Assembly: GCA_965372135.1 (NCBI GenBank)
Contig: CBDVBD010000024.1
Span: 1-29,150 of the forward strand
DNA: 29,150 nt
Reading direction: 5' to 3'
Source of the DNA: CBDVBD01 sp965372135
GTDB taxonomy: Bacteria > Electryoneota > RPQS01 > CBDVBD01
Shown here: positions 8,538 to 16,032 of the stretch, in pieces
Layout of the letters: each line of letters starts with the position of its first letter
Position numbering within the stretch: the first letter of the stretch is position 1
Notes under the pieces: generated by a model
Told to the model about the DNA's origin: nothing
Seen by the model: only the letters and a program-made list of their open reading frames with translations
Database searches by the model: none
Program-made: the position numbers and the translations under genes

Positions 8538-8577
8538 AGACTAGACAGCGCCTGATGTAGATGACAGGAGAGATTGA

Positions 8578-8856
8578 GGAATTTATAATTATCCAAAATA
8601 TTATCACATCGCCTTTTCCTATCGGGATATTGCCAAAGAAGTGGATGTGTTCGAAGAATGCATTCGCAGATTTGCCAAAACTCCCGCGAAGCGGATGCTG
8701 GAATTGTGCTGCGGTCCAGCGCCGCATATGGTGGAATTGGTGAAACGGGGGTATCAGTATGCGGGTTTGAATATCAATCCCAATATGGTGGAATATGCCA
8801 AAAATCTGGCGGAAGAATTAGATTCCCGCCTATGTGGGAATGACAGTGGGCAATGA
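8578..8856 (+). pseudogene. Remnant of a class I SAM-dependent methyltransferase
   Basis: The open frame begins after a TGA at 8575 and reads YPKYYHIAFSYRDI followed by VDVFEECIRRF, then motif I of a class I methyltransferase (RMLELCCGPAPHMVELVKRG) and a following acidic-loop-like segment LNINPNMVEYAKNL. About 80 residues of methyltransferase sequence are followed directly by a hairpin repeat (8819-8845) that adds an unrelated tail DSRLCGNDSGQ and a stop. The C-terminal two thirds of the fold (motifs IV-VI) are missing and the N-terminus has no start before the YPKYY segment; the first ATG is internal at 8641. It is best read as a gene broken at both ends. Confidence 0.65.
8819..8845. repeat. 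Hairpin repeat at the end of the methyltransferase remnant
   Basis: The stretch contains ttcccgcc-tat-gtgggaa, an imperfect palindrome followed by tgacag. The form gattcccgcc...gggaatgac is a widespread bacterial palindromic repeat type. It terminates the upstream remnant and provides the alternative GTG/ATG codons just before the next gene's likely start. Confidence 0.6.
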
Positions 8857-8857
8857 T

Positions 8858-9520
8858 ATGCCGAAATACGACCGAGACCGGGTAGCGTTAGAATTTGACG
8901 AGATGGTGAGAACCGGCAAGGATGTGGGGGATTGGTATCCGGACACCGATGGGGATATTCCGCAGAAAGTGAGTGAAAAGGCGTTTCAACGGCTGGAACT
9001 GACCGATGCTGATGTGCTGCTGGATGCGGGATGCGGAACCGGGAAATATGCCATTAAAGCTGCTAAGATTTGCCATCAGGTAATCGGAATCGATGTCAGC
9101 AGGGAAAGCCTGAAGGTGGCTCAAAAGACTGCCACTGACAGTAATATTAAAAATGCGATTTTTGCTTACGGCGCGTTGGAAGAGCCGGAAGCGGAACTTA
9201 AACTTATAACGTTAGGTATAACCAAAATCTTCGCCAATTATGCACTGCATCATTTACCGGACGAGATGAAGAAAGACGCGCTTAAAGGGCTTCGGGATTT
9301 GTTAAAGAGACCGGGGTGTATCGTGATTGGCGATATCATGTTTTTCGATGATCCCGAGAAGCATCGGGACAAGTTCGATGAGGCGTTTTACGATGATGGG
9401 GACACCGATTTTCCAACTTATGCAGGATTTTTGGCTAACTGCTTTGGTCAATTGGGCGGGCAAGTGAGCGTGGAACAGGTACATCCCTTAGTGGGAGTAG
9501 TGGAGGTGGATTTTGACTAG
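8858..9520 (+). CDS. Class I SAM-dependent methyltransferase
   Basis: A 220-residue soluble methyltransferase of the UbiE/Methyltransf_11-25 kind. Motif I is VLLDAGCGTGKYAIKAA with the glycine loop at 56-62, followed by VIGIDVSRESLKVA (motif II acidic residue) and ANYALHHLPDEMK (motif IV/V region). The substrate is not evident. GTG 8834 and ATG 8840 would place the first residues inside the hairpin repeat, so ATG 8858 (MPKYDRDRVALEF) is preferred; the ribosome site gtgggc before it is weak. It is intact, unlike the methyltransferase remnant immediately upstream, and the two do not look like halves of one gene because each carries its own motif I. Confidence 0.85.
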   Translation: MPKYDRDRVALEFDEMVRTGKDVGDWYPDTDGDIPQKVSEKAFQRLELTDADVLLDAGCGTGKYAIKAAKICHQVIGIDVSRESLKVAQKTATDSNIKNAIFAYGALEEPEAELKLITLGITKIFANYALHHLPDEMKKDALKGLRDLLKRPGCIVIGDIMFFDDPEKHRDKFDEAFYDDGDTDFPTYAGFLANCFGQLGGQVSVEQVHPLVGVVEVDFD

Positions 9521-9585
9521 AGTTAGCAAATTGACAAGTAAGCTTGTGAGCCTGTTTGCATCGAGTTGTAAAAAACCTAACCAAA

Positions 9586-9626
9586 AAACCCGAATCCCGC
9601 TCTGAATGGCAAACTATCGAGTGTGG
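9586..9626. repeat. Degenerate direct repeat, right copy
   Basis: Partner of 8497-8537, with 9 of 10 and 14 of 15 matches in the flanks at identical spacing. It lies in the 158-base gap (9521-9678) after the methyltransferase. That gap also holds a short inverted repeat acaag-taag-cttgt near 9534-9547 and no gene. Confidence 0.5.
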
Positions 9627-9678
9627 GATGAGAGAAAACTGGATTGACCAACACAATTACTCTTATCGGCATTAACCT

Positions 9679-10287
9679 ATGACATTAATTCGTGGCAATA
9701 ATGTCCTTCTTATATTGATAGTGATAATATGTGGGATTTTCACTGTGCTCCGGTTGGTGAATGTGGACGCGGATTTTCCCAGTGGGATCACTTGGTCGGG
9801 AGCATTGTATACCGATGAAGGATGGTATGCAAATAATGCCATAGCCCATTTACTGACCGGCGATTGGTACATAGAGGGCGGATTCAATAATGCCATCAAT
9901 GTTCCGGTATTGCCCCTCTGCCAATATCTCTCGTTTCTATTATTGGGAATCAACCTGTTCGCTGCTCGAGTCACCATTATTGTTTTCTTCATATTATTGG
10001 AAATTGTGCTGTTTCTATTAGTGAGGAAATGGGAAAGTACCCGGTGCGCCCTGTTGGTAATCTTATTGTTATCAATTAATTATGTTATGTTTGCCTACAG
10101 CCGTATGGCGTTGGTGGAAATCCCGATGTTGTTCTTTGCCGTAGCAAGCATCTTCTTAACTTCAATAAAATCAGAACGTTATGGTACTGTGTTCACTGTG
10201 CTTTCGTCGTTAGCATTATTTGTCGCTTTGCTTACAAAGCCTACCGCAGTATTTGGGGTACCGGTTATTCTTTATCTGCTGTGGTGA
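9679..10287 (+). CDS. GT-C membrane glycosyltransferase, N-terminal part (interrupted)
   Basis: The first 202 residues of a polytopic glycosyltransferase of the PMT/ArnT (GT39/GT83-like) kind, which would transfer sugars from a polyprenyl-phosphate donor on the outer face of the inner membrane. A first TM helix (about 8-24) is followed by an extracytoplasmic loop with YTDEGWYANNAIAHLLTGDW, whose Asp-Glu pair is typical of the catalytic loop of this fold, then several TM helices. The frame ends at TGA 10285-10287 in the context LLW-stop. The next 29 codons in the same frame are open and lead into the C-terminal part, so the full gene would span 9679-11142 (487 residues). The region is very AT-rich, unlike the flanking core genes. 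It may be a pseudogene, a recent mutation or a base-calling error. Confidence 0.75.
   Translation: MTLIRGNNVLLILIVIICGIFTVLRLVNVDADFPSGITWSGALYTDEGWYANNAIAHLLTGDWYIEGGFNNAINVPVLPLCQYLSFLLLGINLFAARVTIIVFFILLEIVLFLLVRKWESTRCALLVILLLSINYVMFAYSRMALVEIPMLFFAVASIFLTSIKSERYGTVFTVLSSLALFVALLTKPTAVFGVPVILYLLW
10285..10287 (+). other. In-frame TGA interrupting the glycosyltransferase
   Basis: The codons read ctg tgg tga aat agt: a single stop with no shift in frame, flanked on both sides by open membrane-protein sequence. A one-base change from tgg (Trp) would restore the gene. TGA ends many other genes here (pcrA, the receiver gene), so genome-wide reassignment is unlikely. Confidence 0.8.
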
Positions 10288-10374
10288 AATAGTAAAGACA
10301 CCAAAGGGCGTATAATACATTTAGGGATTTTCACGATACTACTGGGGATCTGTTATTTCGGGTATCGACAGGGA

Positions 10375-11142
10375 ATGACACATCTGTACCCGATTGATTA
10401 TCAATACTATAATGCGAATGAAGGTTCCAGGTTGAACTTTGATGTGTGGGCATTTATTCAGGTTTTTTTCAGTACATTTCGATCAGTGAAACTGATAGAT
10501 ATTGTCTTGTATCCGTTGTCATTCGTTTGTTTTGTCGGCATGTTGTTAATCCGGGAACCGGGTAGGAAAACATTGCTGTGGGTGTGTGTGATTTGGGGTG
10601 GTATCTATCTGATTCTTTTAGGATTGTACGGATACCTCCCCTCACGTTACTTCTTAACATTAATCATCCCGATCGTTGTACTGGTTGCCATTACCTGGAA
10701 TTTCCTATGGGAAAACTATCGGAAGTCGTGGGTGACGATATTATGTACAGTAGCAATCGTTATCTCTTGTTTAATCAATATTTATAAAATCTCTGGATTT
10801 ATCAGTTCACCCAGGTTTTCGTTTCGTGATATGGCGGCGGATGTGGGACGACAGTTGGAGAATATAGATGACGGTAAAGGCGTGTTGATGGGACATTTTG
10901 CCAATACGGTTGGGATAGCAACCGGGAGATTCACAGTCAACGATTTTTCCGGTACCAGGGATCTTTCGTTCAGAATCGAACGTTATAGACCGAATGGTTA
11001 TATCTGCTTAGGTGAGATGGATCCGAAAATTGAGGAAGTATTGTCCAGCTATTATACGGTTGAATATTTGAAGACGTACGATGTTTTTGATAATTATTAT
11101 AGGGGGAACCGAGTGAGGTTCCATCGATTATACGAAAAATAA
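10375..11142 (+). CDS. GT-C membrane glycosyltransferase, C-terminal part (interrupted)
   Basis: A 255-residue open stretch counted from the first ATG after the TGA. The same frame is open from 10288, and those 29 extra codons encode a TM helix (HLGIFTILLGICYFGY), so this ATG is probably not a true start. It holds four or so TM helices (for example LIDIVLYPLSFVCFVGMLL and ILLGLYGYLPSRYFLTLIIP) and then a soluble C-terminal domain of about 110 residues, the usual end of PMT/ArnT-like proteins. YLPSRYFL resembles the conserved R-Y loop of the family. The base composition is strikingly AT-rich (15/60 GC at 10741-10800). It should be read together with 9679-10287 as one broken gene. Confidence 0.7.
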   Translation: MTHLYPIDYQYYNANEGSRLNFDVWAFIQVFFSTFRSVKLIDIVLYPLSFVCFVGMLLIREPGRKTLLWVCVIWGGIYLILLGLYGYLPSRYFLTLIIPIVVLVAITWNFLWENYRKSWVTILCTVAIVISCLINIYKISGFISSPRFSFRDMAADVGRQLENIDDGKGVLMGHFANTVGIATGRFTVNDFSGTRDLSFRIERYRPNGYICLGEMDPKIEEVLSSYYTVEYLKTYDVFDNYYRGNRVRFHRLYEK

Positions 11143-11145
11143 GTT

Positions 11146-11174
11146 TTGCTTTCTAACAATTCATAGTGTATATT
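11146..11174 (+). promoter_or_regulatory. Candidate sigma-70-like promoter for nadC
   Basis: TTGCTT at 11146-11151 and TATATT at 11169-11174 are separated by exactly 17 bases, lying just after the glycosyltransferase stop and before the nadC ribosome site. The same hexamer pair at the same spacing occurs at 28385-28413. Confidence 0.5.
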
Positions 11175-11190
11175 AAAAAGCTATGACATT

Positions 11191-11198
11191 AGGGAGGA
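11191..11198 (+). promoter_or_regulatory. Strong ribosome binding site with unusual distance to nadC start
   Basis: agggagga is a near-perfect anti-16S match but lies 15 or more bases before TTG 11214 and 18 before ATG 11217. In-frame CTG 11202 and ATT 11205 lie 3 and 6 bases after it, so a non-standard start codon is conceivable. Confidence 0.5.
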
Positions 11199-11213
11199 AA
11201 TCTGATTAATTCC

Positions 11214-12104
11214 TTGATGCAAGAGGTGATCCGTGAACGGGTACGGGTTGCGCTGGAAGAAGACTTGGGTCCCTACGGCGATATCACCGCAGACGCCATC
11301 CAGCCGGTATCCGTAACCTCCACCGGGCAAATCATCAGCAAAGGTGACGGCGTGCTGTGTGGGATTGATGTAGTAAAGGAAGTATTTCGCCAGGTGGATG
11401 ATGATGTTCAATTTCCCGCAGGTTTGGATGATGGAGCGGAAATTACAAACGGTACAGTGGTTTTAGAGGTCGTGAGTAAGGCTGGTTCGTTGCTCAAAGG
11501 GGAAAGAACCGCGTTGAATTTTCTGGCACGGTTAACCGGGGTAGCATCGTTTACCAACCGGGCTGTTCGAGCCGTTGAAGGAACCGGTGTAGAGATATTG
11601 GATACTCGGAAGACTACGCCGGGATTTCGGCTGTTGGAAAAGTACGCGGTTAGGGTGGGCGGGGGGGAAAATCACCGGTGGGGGCTTTTCGACCAGTTCC
11701 TGATCAAAGAGAACCATATAAAGGCGGCTGGGGGAATCAGAAATGCAGTATCTTCGGCACGGGAACATTTGGAAAAAATCCTGGAAACAATGACCTGGAT
11801 TCCGGAATCGGCGCATGCCAAGGCTTTGGGGCAGCCGGTGGTAGTGGAAGTGGAAGTGCGAAATTTACAGGAAGTGCAGGCTGCGTTGGACGCGGGGGTA
11901 GATTGCATGTTGCTGGACAACATGTCACCGGAGGAAATTCGGGATGCGGTCGCCTTGAACGGCGGAAGGGCAAGACTGGAGATCAGTGGCGGAGTCACGT
12001 TGGATACTCTTCCAAACTTGGCACGATTGGGTGTGGATGCGATTTCCATGGGGTCGTTGACGCATTCTGCTCCAGCGCACGATTTTTCGCTTCTGCTGAG
12101 ATGA
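11214..12104 (+). CDS. nadC: Quinolinate phosphoribosyltransferase (decarboxylating)
   Basis: Makes nicotinate mononucleotide from quinolinate and PRPP in de novo NAD synthesis; cytoplasmic, dimeric or hexameric. Family landmarks are EEDLGPYGDITADAI near the N-terminus, the segment ERTALNFLARLTGVAS, the active-site stretch LDTRKTTPGFRLLEKYAV followed by GGGENHRWGLFDQFLIKENH, and the C-terminal barrel motifs EVEVRNLQEV, CMLLDNM and LEISGGV...MGSLTHS. At about 296 residues it matches the normal NadC length. The start is uncertain: TTG 11214 or ATG 11217 keep the usual N-terminus, but the ribosome site lies too far away (see that entry). It has its own candidate promoter. No nadA or nadB lies next to it in the window. 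Confidence 0.95.
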   Translation: MMQEVIRERVRVALEEDLGPYGDITADAIQPVSVTSTGQIISKGDGVLCGIDVVKEVFRQVDDDVQFPAGLDDGAEITNGTVVLEVVSKAGSLLKGERTALNFLARLTGVASFTNRAVRAVEGTGVEILDTRKTTPGFRLLEKYAVRVGGGENHRWGLFDQFLIKENHIKAAGGIRNAVSSAREHLEKILETMTWIPESAHAKALGQPVVVEVEVRNLQEVQAALDAGVDCMLLDNMSPEEIRDAVALNGGRARLEISGGVTLDTLPNLARLGVDAISMGSLTHSAPAHDFSLLLR

Positions 12105-12133
12105 TATTTATCCTGCCGTCGTGGGATTTTTCC

Positions 12134-12162
12134 TATAATGATAAACCTCAGATTTCTATAAT
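12134..12162 (+). promoter_or_regulatory. Two TATAAT boxes upstream of the receiver gene
   Basis: Perfect TATAAT hexamers at 12134-12139 and 12157-12162 lie in the 128-base nadC-receiver gap. Neither has a convincing -35 hexamer at 16-18 bases, so this is only a candidate promoter region for the receiver-glgC operon. Confidence 0.3.
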
Positions 12163-12232
12163 AGAAAGATTTTCTTTTCATATTTATCCGGATTGGAGTC
12201 TCGGTGGGTTCCCTTTCCGGACAGGAGTAGAT

Positions 12233-12601
12233 ATGAAACACAAATTGCTGTTCGCTGATGACGAAAAAAATCTCCGCATTCTGTACCAAACCGAATTCAC
12301 ATCGGAGGGGTATGATGTGGATGTGGCGGAAGATGCCGACCAGGTGTTGGAAAAAGTGGAGGACAACAGTTTCGATCTGATTGTGCTGGACATCATGATG
12401 CCGGGCATGAACGGGATCGAGGTGATGGAAAAGATTTTGAGCAAGAACAAGAAGCAGCTGGTGATCCTGAACACGGCATATTCGGTGTACAAGGACAATT
12501 TTATGACCTGGGCTGCCGATGCTTATATCATTAAATCGGCTGATTTAACGGAACTAAAGGACAAGGTGAAGGAACTGTTGGGGCAGGTTGCGGCTTCATG
12601 A
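12233..12601 (+). CDS. Stand-alone CheY-like response regulator receiver
   Basis: A 122-residue single receiver domain with no output domain. It has the acidic pair D9-D10, the phospho-acceptor D53 in LIVLDIMMPGMNG, T81 in ILNTAYS and K101 in YIIKSADL, so the phosphorylation site is complete. ATG 12233 follows aggag by 5 bases. The frame is open far upstream, but that part is a shadow of nadC. Its stop overlaps the glgC start as ATGA (12598-12601), suggesting translational coupling. Known family roles are phosphorelay or allosteric control by protein contact. Here the location points to control of glycogen synthesis, but that is inference. No histidine kinase is in the window. Confidence 0.92.
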   Translation: MKHKLLFADDEKNLRILYQTEFTSEGYDVDVAEDADQVLEKVEDNSFDLIVLDIMMPGMNGIEVMEKILSKNKKQLVILNTAYSVYKDNFMTWAADAYIIKSADLTELKDKVKELLGQVAAS

Positions 12602-13827
12602 CATCCACACAGACACTAATCATGGCGGGGGGCAGAGGGGAACGGCTGTATCCGTTGACCAGGGATCGAGCCAAACCTGCGGTGAGGTTTGGAGGTATTT
12701 ACCGAATTATTGATTTTACCCTGTCGAACTGTTTGAATTCCGGGATTCGGCAGATTTATTTATTGACACAATACAATTCCGTGTCGTTGGAACGGCATCT
12801 GAAAATGGGGTGGAATATTTTCCGCCATGACCTTGGGGAATTTATCGAATCGGTGCCGCCGCAGTACCGAACCGAGAGCCGGTGGTATGCCGGTACCGCT
12901 GATTCTATATTTCAAAATATCAACCTGTTGGAGGAAGAGAAACCGGAGCGTGTCCTGATTCTGTCTGGGGATCATATCTACAAAATGGATTACCGGGACA
13001 TGATCGAGTTTCACGTGAAGACCGGTGCGGAAGTGACGGTAGGAGCCGCAGAAATCCCCCGGCGTCAGGCATCATTGATGGGAGTGTTAGCGACCGACTC
13101 ATCATACCGGATCAAAGAGTTCTTAGAGAAACCGTCCGATCCCCCTGCCGTGCCCGGTAACAACAAGGTATCGTTAGTTTCCATGGGTGTATATATATTC
13201 AATACCGCAAAGTTAGTGCGGGAGTTGATTCGGGATTCCAAAAAAGACTGTCAGCACGATTTTGGAAGGGATATCCTGCCCAGCATGGTTTCCAGGAAGG
13301 AGAAGGTCTTTGCCTATCCTTTTCAAGATAGAAACCAGAAAAAGGCAAAGTATTGGCGGGATATCGGCAGCTTGGATTCCTACTGGGAAGCGAATATGGA
13401 CCTGGTGGACGTAAATCCTGAATTCAATTTATACGATGACACGTGGCTGGTGCGAACTTACCAAGGGCAGTTTCCACCTGCCAAAACGGTGTTCGCCAAT
13501 GAGGAAGAAGGCAGGATGGGGCAGATGCTGGATTCGCTTGTTGCCGGCGGCTGTATTATCAGCGGGGGGCGGGTGGAACAGTCGATATTTGCTCCCGAGG
13601 TTCGTGTGAATTCCTTCGCGCAGGTAGAGGAAAGTATCTTGATGGAGCGGGTGGACGTGGGGCGGCATGCCAAAATTCGACGGGCGATTATCGACAAAGA
13701 TGTTAAAATCCCGCCCGGCTTTCAGATTGGTTACCATCCGGAAGAAGATGCCAAACGGTTTTCGATAACTCCAGGGGGAATTGTAGTGATCCCTGCAGGA
13801 ATGATTTTAGACGCCCCCAAGAAATGA
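12598..13827 (+). CDS. glgC: Glucose-1-phosphate adenylyltransferase (ADP-glucose pyrophosphorylase)
   Basis: Makes ADP-glucose from glucose-1-phosphate and ATP, the committed step of bacterial glycogen synthesis. It carries the nucleotide loop IMAGGRGERLYPLTRDRAKPAV (from residue 8), SNCLNSGIRQIYLLTQY, the metal-binding GDHIYKMDY with D125, EFLEKP and the sugar-phosphate segment YWRDIGSLDSYWEAN. A C-terminal left-handed beta-helix follows (IISGGRVEQSIFAPEVRV...). At 409 residues it has normal length. It starts at ATG 12598, overlapping the receiver gene by 4 bases, so no separate promoter is needed. A GH57 gene follows after 13 bases. Confidence 0.96.
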   Translation: MTSTQTLIMAGGRGERLYPLTRDRAKPAVRFGGIYRIIDFTLSNCLNSGIRQIYLLTQYNSVSLERHLKMGWNIFRHDLGEFIESVPPQYRTESRWYAGTADSIFQNINLLEEEKPERVLILSGDHIYKMDYRDMIEFHVKTGAEVTVGAAEIPRRQASLMGVLATDSSYRIKEFLEKPSDPPAVPGNNKVSLVSMGVYIFNTAKLVRELIRDSKKDCQHDFGRDILPSMVSRKEKVFAYPFQDRNQKKAKYWRDIGSLDSYWEANMDLVDVNPEFNLYDDTWLVRTYQGQFPPAKTVFANEEEGRMGQMLDSLVAGGCIISGGRVEQSIFAPEVRVNSFAQVEESILMERVDVGRHAKIRRAIIDKDVKIPPGFQIGYHPEEDAKRFSITPGGIVVIPAGMILDAPKK

Positions 13828-13840
13828 TCGGTGTGTTTCG

Positions 13841-15991
13841 ATGCTCCATATGACGTTTTTATGGCATTTTCATCAACCCAATTACTGGGATCCCATCAGA
13901 AAAATCGAAGCCATGCCCTGGGCGCGGCTGCACAGCATCAAGGGATATTCGGACATGGCATCCATACTGGAGTCGCATCCTGATATCAAAGTGACGGTGA
14001 ATTTAGTTCCCTCATTACTCGATCGATGGGCGGAACTAAAGGAGCAACCATTTCGGGACGAGGGGTACCGGTTCGCATCTATCCCGGCAGAGGAACTTGA
14101 GCCTCAGGACAAGGAGTATTTGCTTACCCGGTGCTTTCAAGCCAACTGGGAAACCATGATACAGCCGAACCCGCGGTATCATCAATTACTGGTGAAACGG
14201 GGACAACGGTTGACCCCGGACCGGTTGGCAACTGCTGTCAAAGATTTCACGGTTGCAGAGCTCCGCGATTTGCAGGTGTGGTTTGATTTGAGTTGGTTCG
14301 GATTTTCCGCTTGCCAACGGTTTGAGGAAATCCGGGAACTGCGACAGCGGGATCGTCATTTCAGTGAAGATGACAAGCAGGCGATCTGGGATCTGCAACG
14401 GAAATTGATAGCCGAACTGATCCCTAAGTACCGGTCGTTGTGGGAACAGAAGCGCATCGAGATTTCTACCTCCCCTTACTATCATCCGATTCTGCCCCTG
14501 TTGGTTGACAGTGATTGTGCTAAGGATGGTCTGCCCAATGAACCGATGCCGTCGGAACATTTCCGTGCACCGGAAGATGCTGAGATGCAGTTGGAGCGGG
14601 CTGCTAAGCGGGTTGAGGAATTAATGGGCAGGACACCGGTGGGATTGTGGCCGTCGGAAGGAAGTGTCTCAACCGAAGCTCTGCAACTGGCGTCGGAAAC
14701 CGGGTTTCAGTGGACGGCATCCGATGAAGCGGTGCTGTTCAAGACCTTACGGTGCAAACGTAGTACCTCTAAGTTATATCAGCCATACCGGCTGGATGTT
14801 GACCCGCCCCTGTCGATGATATTTCGGGATCACGGGTTATCGGACGCCATTGGATTTCGGTATTCACGAATGCCGGCAAAGCGAGCGGTACGTGAGTTTA
14901 TGGGGCATTTGACGCGGATTGAACGGGAGTTTCGAGGGAATGACGAGCCTTTAGTCTCAGTGATTTTGGATGGGGAAAATCCCTGGGAATATTTCCTTGA
15001 CGGTGGTAAGGAGTTCTTAGACCTGTTGTACAGCGAGTTGGCGGCAAATCCGTCGATTACCGCGGTGACACCACAGGAATATTTGGCAGAGCATCCACCT
15101 CAACAGCGGCTGAAATCCATTTTCCCGGGATCCTGGATAAACGGAAACTTTCAAGTGTGGATTGGGGATCAGGAATCCAATCTGGGATGGGATTTATTGG
15201 CAAAAGCCCGTCAGGAATTGGTGAATGCGGAAGGGGACAATGACGACGGATCGCAACGCTATCCCCAAGCTTGGGAGGCGTTGTACCGAGCGGAAGGCAG
15301 CGACTGGTTCTGGTGGTTTGGCGACATCCACAGTTCGGAAAATGATGCCGAGTTCGACCGGTTATTTCGCAATAATTTGAGGGAGATTTACCAGATGCTG
15401 AGTAAAGAAGTTCCGACGGATTTAGATCATCCCATTGTAAAAACACCGTTTTTGGAGCGGCGAATACAACCTGCGTTTGCCATGACGCCGGTTTTGGATG
15501 GGAAGGTGACGTCGTATTACGAGTGGCTCGGAGCCTGTAAATTCGATGTTGAATTTTCTGGTGGGACTATGAACCTGCCCAATGCCAGAACCCAAAAGAT
15601 ATTCTATGGATTTAATGATGGTACCCTGCACTTCAGGGTCGATTTCCGGCAAGATGGCGAGCCAAACCTTCCTACCATACAGTTCCAATTCAACCTCGAT
15701 CCTAAGGTACAGTTGGTGATCGGGAATCAGTCAAACGGAAAATGTCAGGTTAAAATCAAGTCTTCCAGCGGAGACTGGAGAGTGAAAAACACCTGCGGTC
15801 AGTTTGTGTGGGATGACATTTTAGAAATCCAGGTTCCGTTCGATTGCATCGGCGTGAGTCTTGGGCAGGAGTTGGCGTTCTATTTACAGGTGCTTAAACA
15901 GGGCAATGTAGTTGAACGATGGCCAATAGACGGGGTTATACAATTTCACCTACCCACGATGGAGGAAATTGCTGCTTGCTGGAGTGTGTAA
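13841..15991 (+). CDS. GH57 glycoside hydrolase (alpha-amylase / glucanotransferase type)
   Basis: A 716-residue retaining alpha-glucan enzyme of family GH57. The start MLHMTFLWHFHQPNY contains conserved region 1 (HFHQP, 9-13). The nucleophile Glu is E273 in GLWPSEGSVS and the acid/base Asp is D377 in VILDGENPWEYF, both typical of the amylopullulanase/alpha-amylase branch. Residues about 530-716 form a beta-rich C-terminal domain. There is no signal peptide, so it acts in the cytoplasm, in keeping with glycogen trimming or remodelling. It sits 13 bases after glgC and 41 before a GH57 branching enzyme, evidently one operon. The exact specificity (amylase, pullulanase or 4-alpha-glucanotransferase) cannot be settled from sequence reading. 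Confidence 0.93.
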   Translation: MLHMTFLWHFHQPNYWDPIRKIEAMPWARLHSIKGYSDMASILESHPDIKVTVNLVPSLLDRWAELKEQPFRDEGYRFASIPAEELEPQDKEYLLTRCFQANWETMIQPNPRYHQLLVKRGQRLTPDRLATAVKDFTVAELRDLQVWFDLSWFGFSACQRFEEIRELRQRDRHFSEDDKQAIWDLQRKLIAELIPKYRSLWEQKRIEISTSPYYHPILPLLVDSDCAKDGLPNEPMPSEHFRAPEDAEMQLERAAKRVEELMGRTPVGLWPSEGSVSTEALQLASETGFQWTASDEAVLFKTLRCKRSTSKLYQPYRLDVDPPLSMIFRDHGLSDAIGFRYSRMPAKRAVREFMGHLTRIEREFRGNDEPLVSVILDGENPWEYFLDGGKEFLDLLYSELAANPSITAVTPQEYLAEHPPQQRLKSIFPGSWINGNFQVWIGDQESNLGWDLLAKARQELVNAEGDNDDGSQRYPQAWEALYRAEGSDWFWWFGDIHSSENDAEFDRLFRNNLREIYQMLSKEVPTDLDHPIVKTPFLERRIQPAFAMTPVLDGKVTSYYEWLGACKFDVEFSGGTMNLPNARTQKIFYGFNDGTLHFRVDFRQDGEPNLPTIQFQFNLDPKVQLVIGNQSNGKCQVKIKSSSGDWRVKNTCGQFVWDDILEIQVPFDCIGVSLGQELAFYLQVLKQGNVVERWPIDGVIQFHLPTMEEIAACWSV

Positions 15992-16032
15992 TTGCAGTAA
16001 GGTAACTATAAGAAAATAAGAAAGTAACATCG

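Larger units (their letters stand above)
8244..8577. other. Repeat-rich scar without a convincing gene
   Basis: This 334-base stretch holds an ATG frame of 34 codons (8332-8436) with no ribosome site and no recognised product. It also holds a perfect 6-bp hairpin tccgcc-aata-ggcgga at 8449-8464, a perfect 8-bp inverted repeat tcggattt/aaatccga at 8484-8491 and 8497-8504, and the first copy of a degenerate direct repeat (8497-8537). It looks like degraded intergenic DNA after insertions or deletions. Confidence 0.5.

Noticed and set aside
10285..10287. TGA as selenocysteine or genome-wide Trp codon
   Set aside because: TGA ends several intact genes here, and a GT-C glycosyltransferase is not a known selenoprotein. 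A point mutation or error is simpler, though recoding was not tested.
11678..12232. Upstream extension of the receiver protein by about 185 residues
   Set aside because: This part is nadC read in another frame, low-complexity Gly/Ser sequence. ATG 12233 has a good ribosome site and gives a complete receiver domain.
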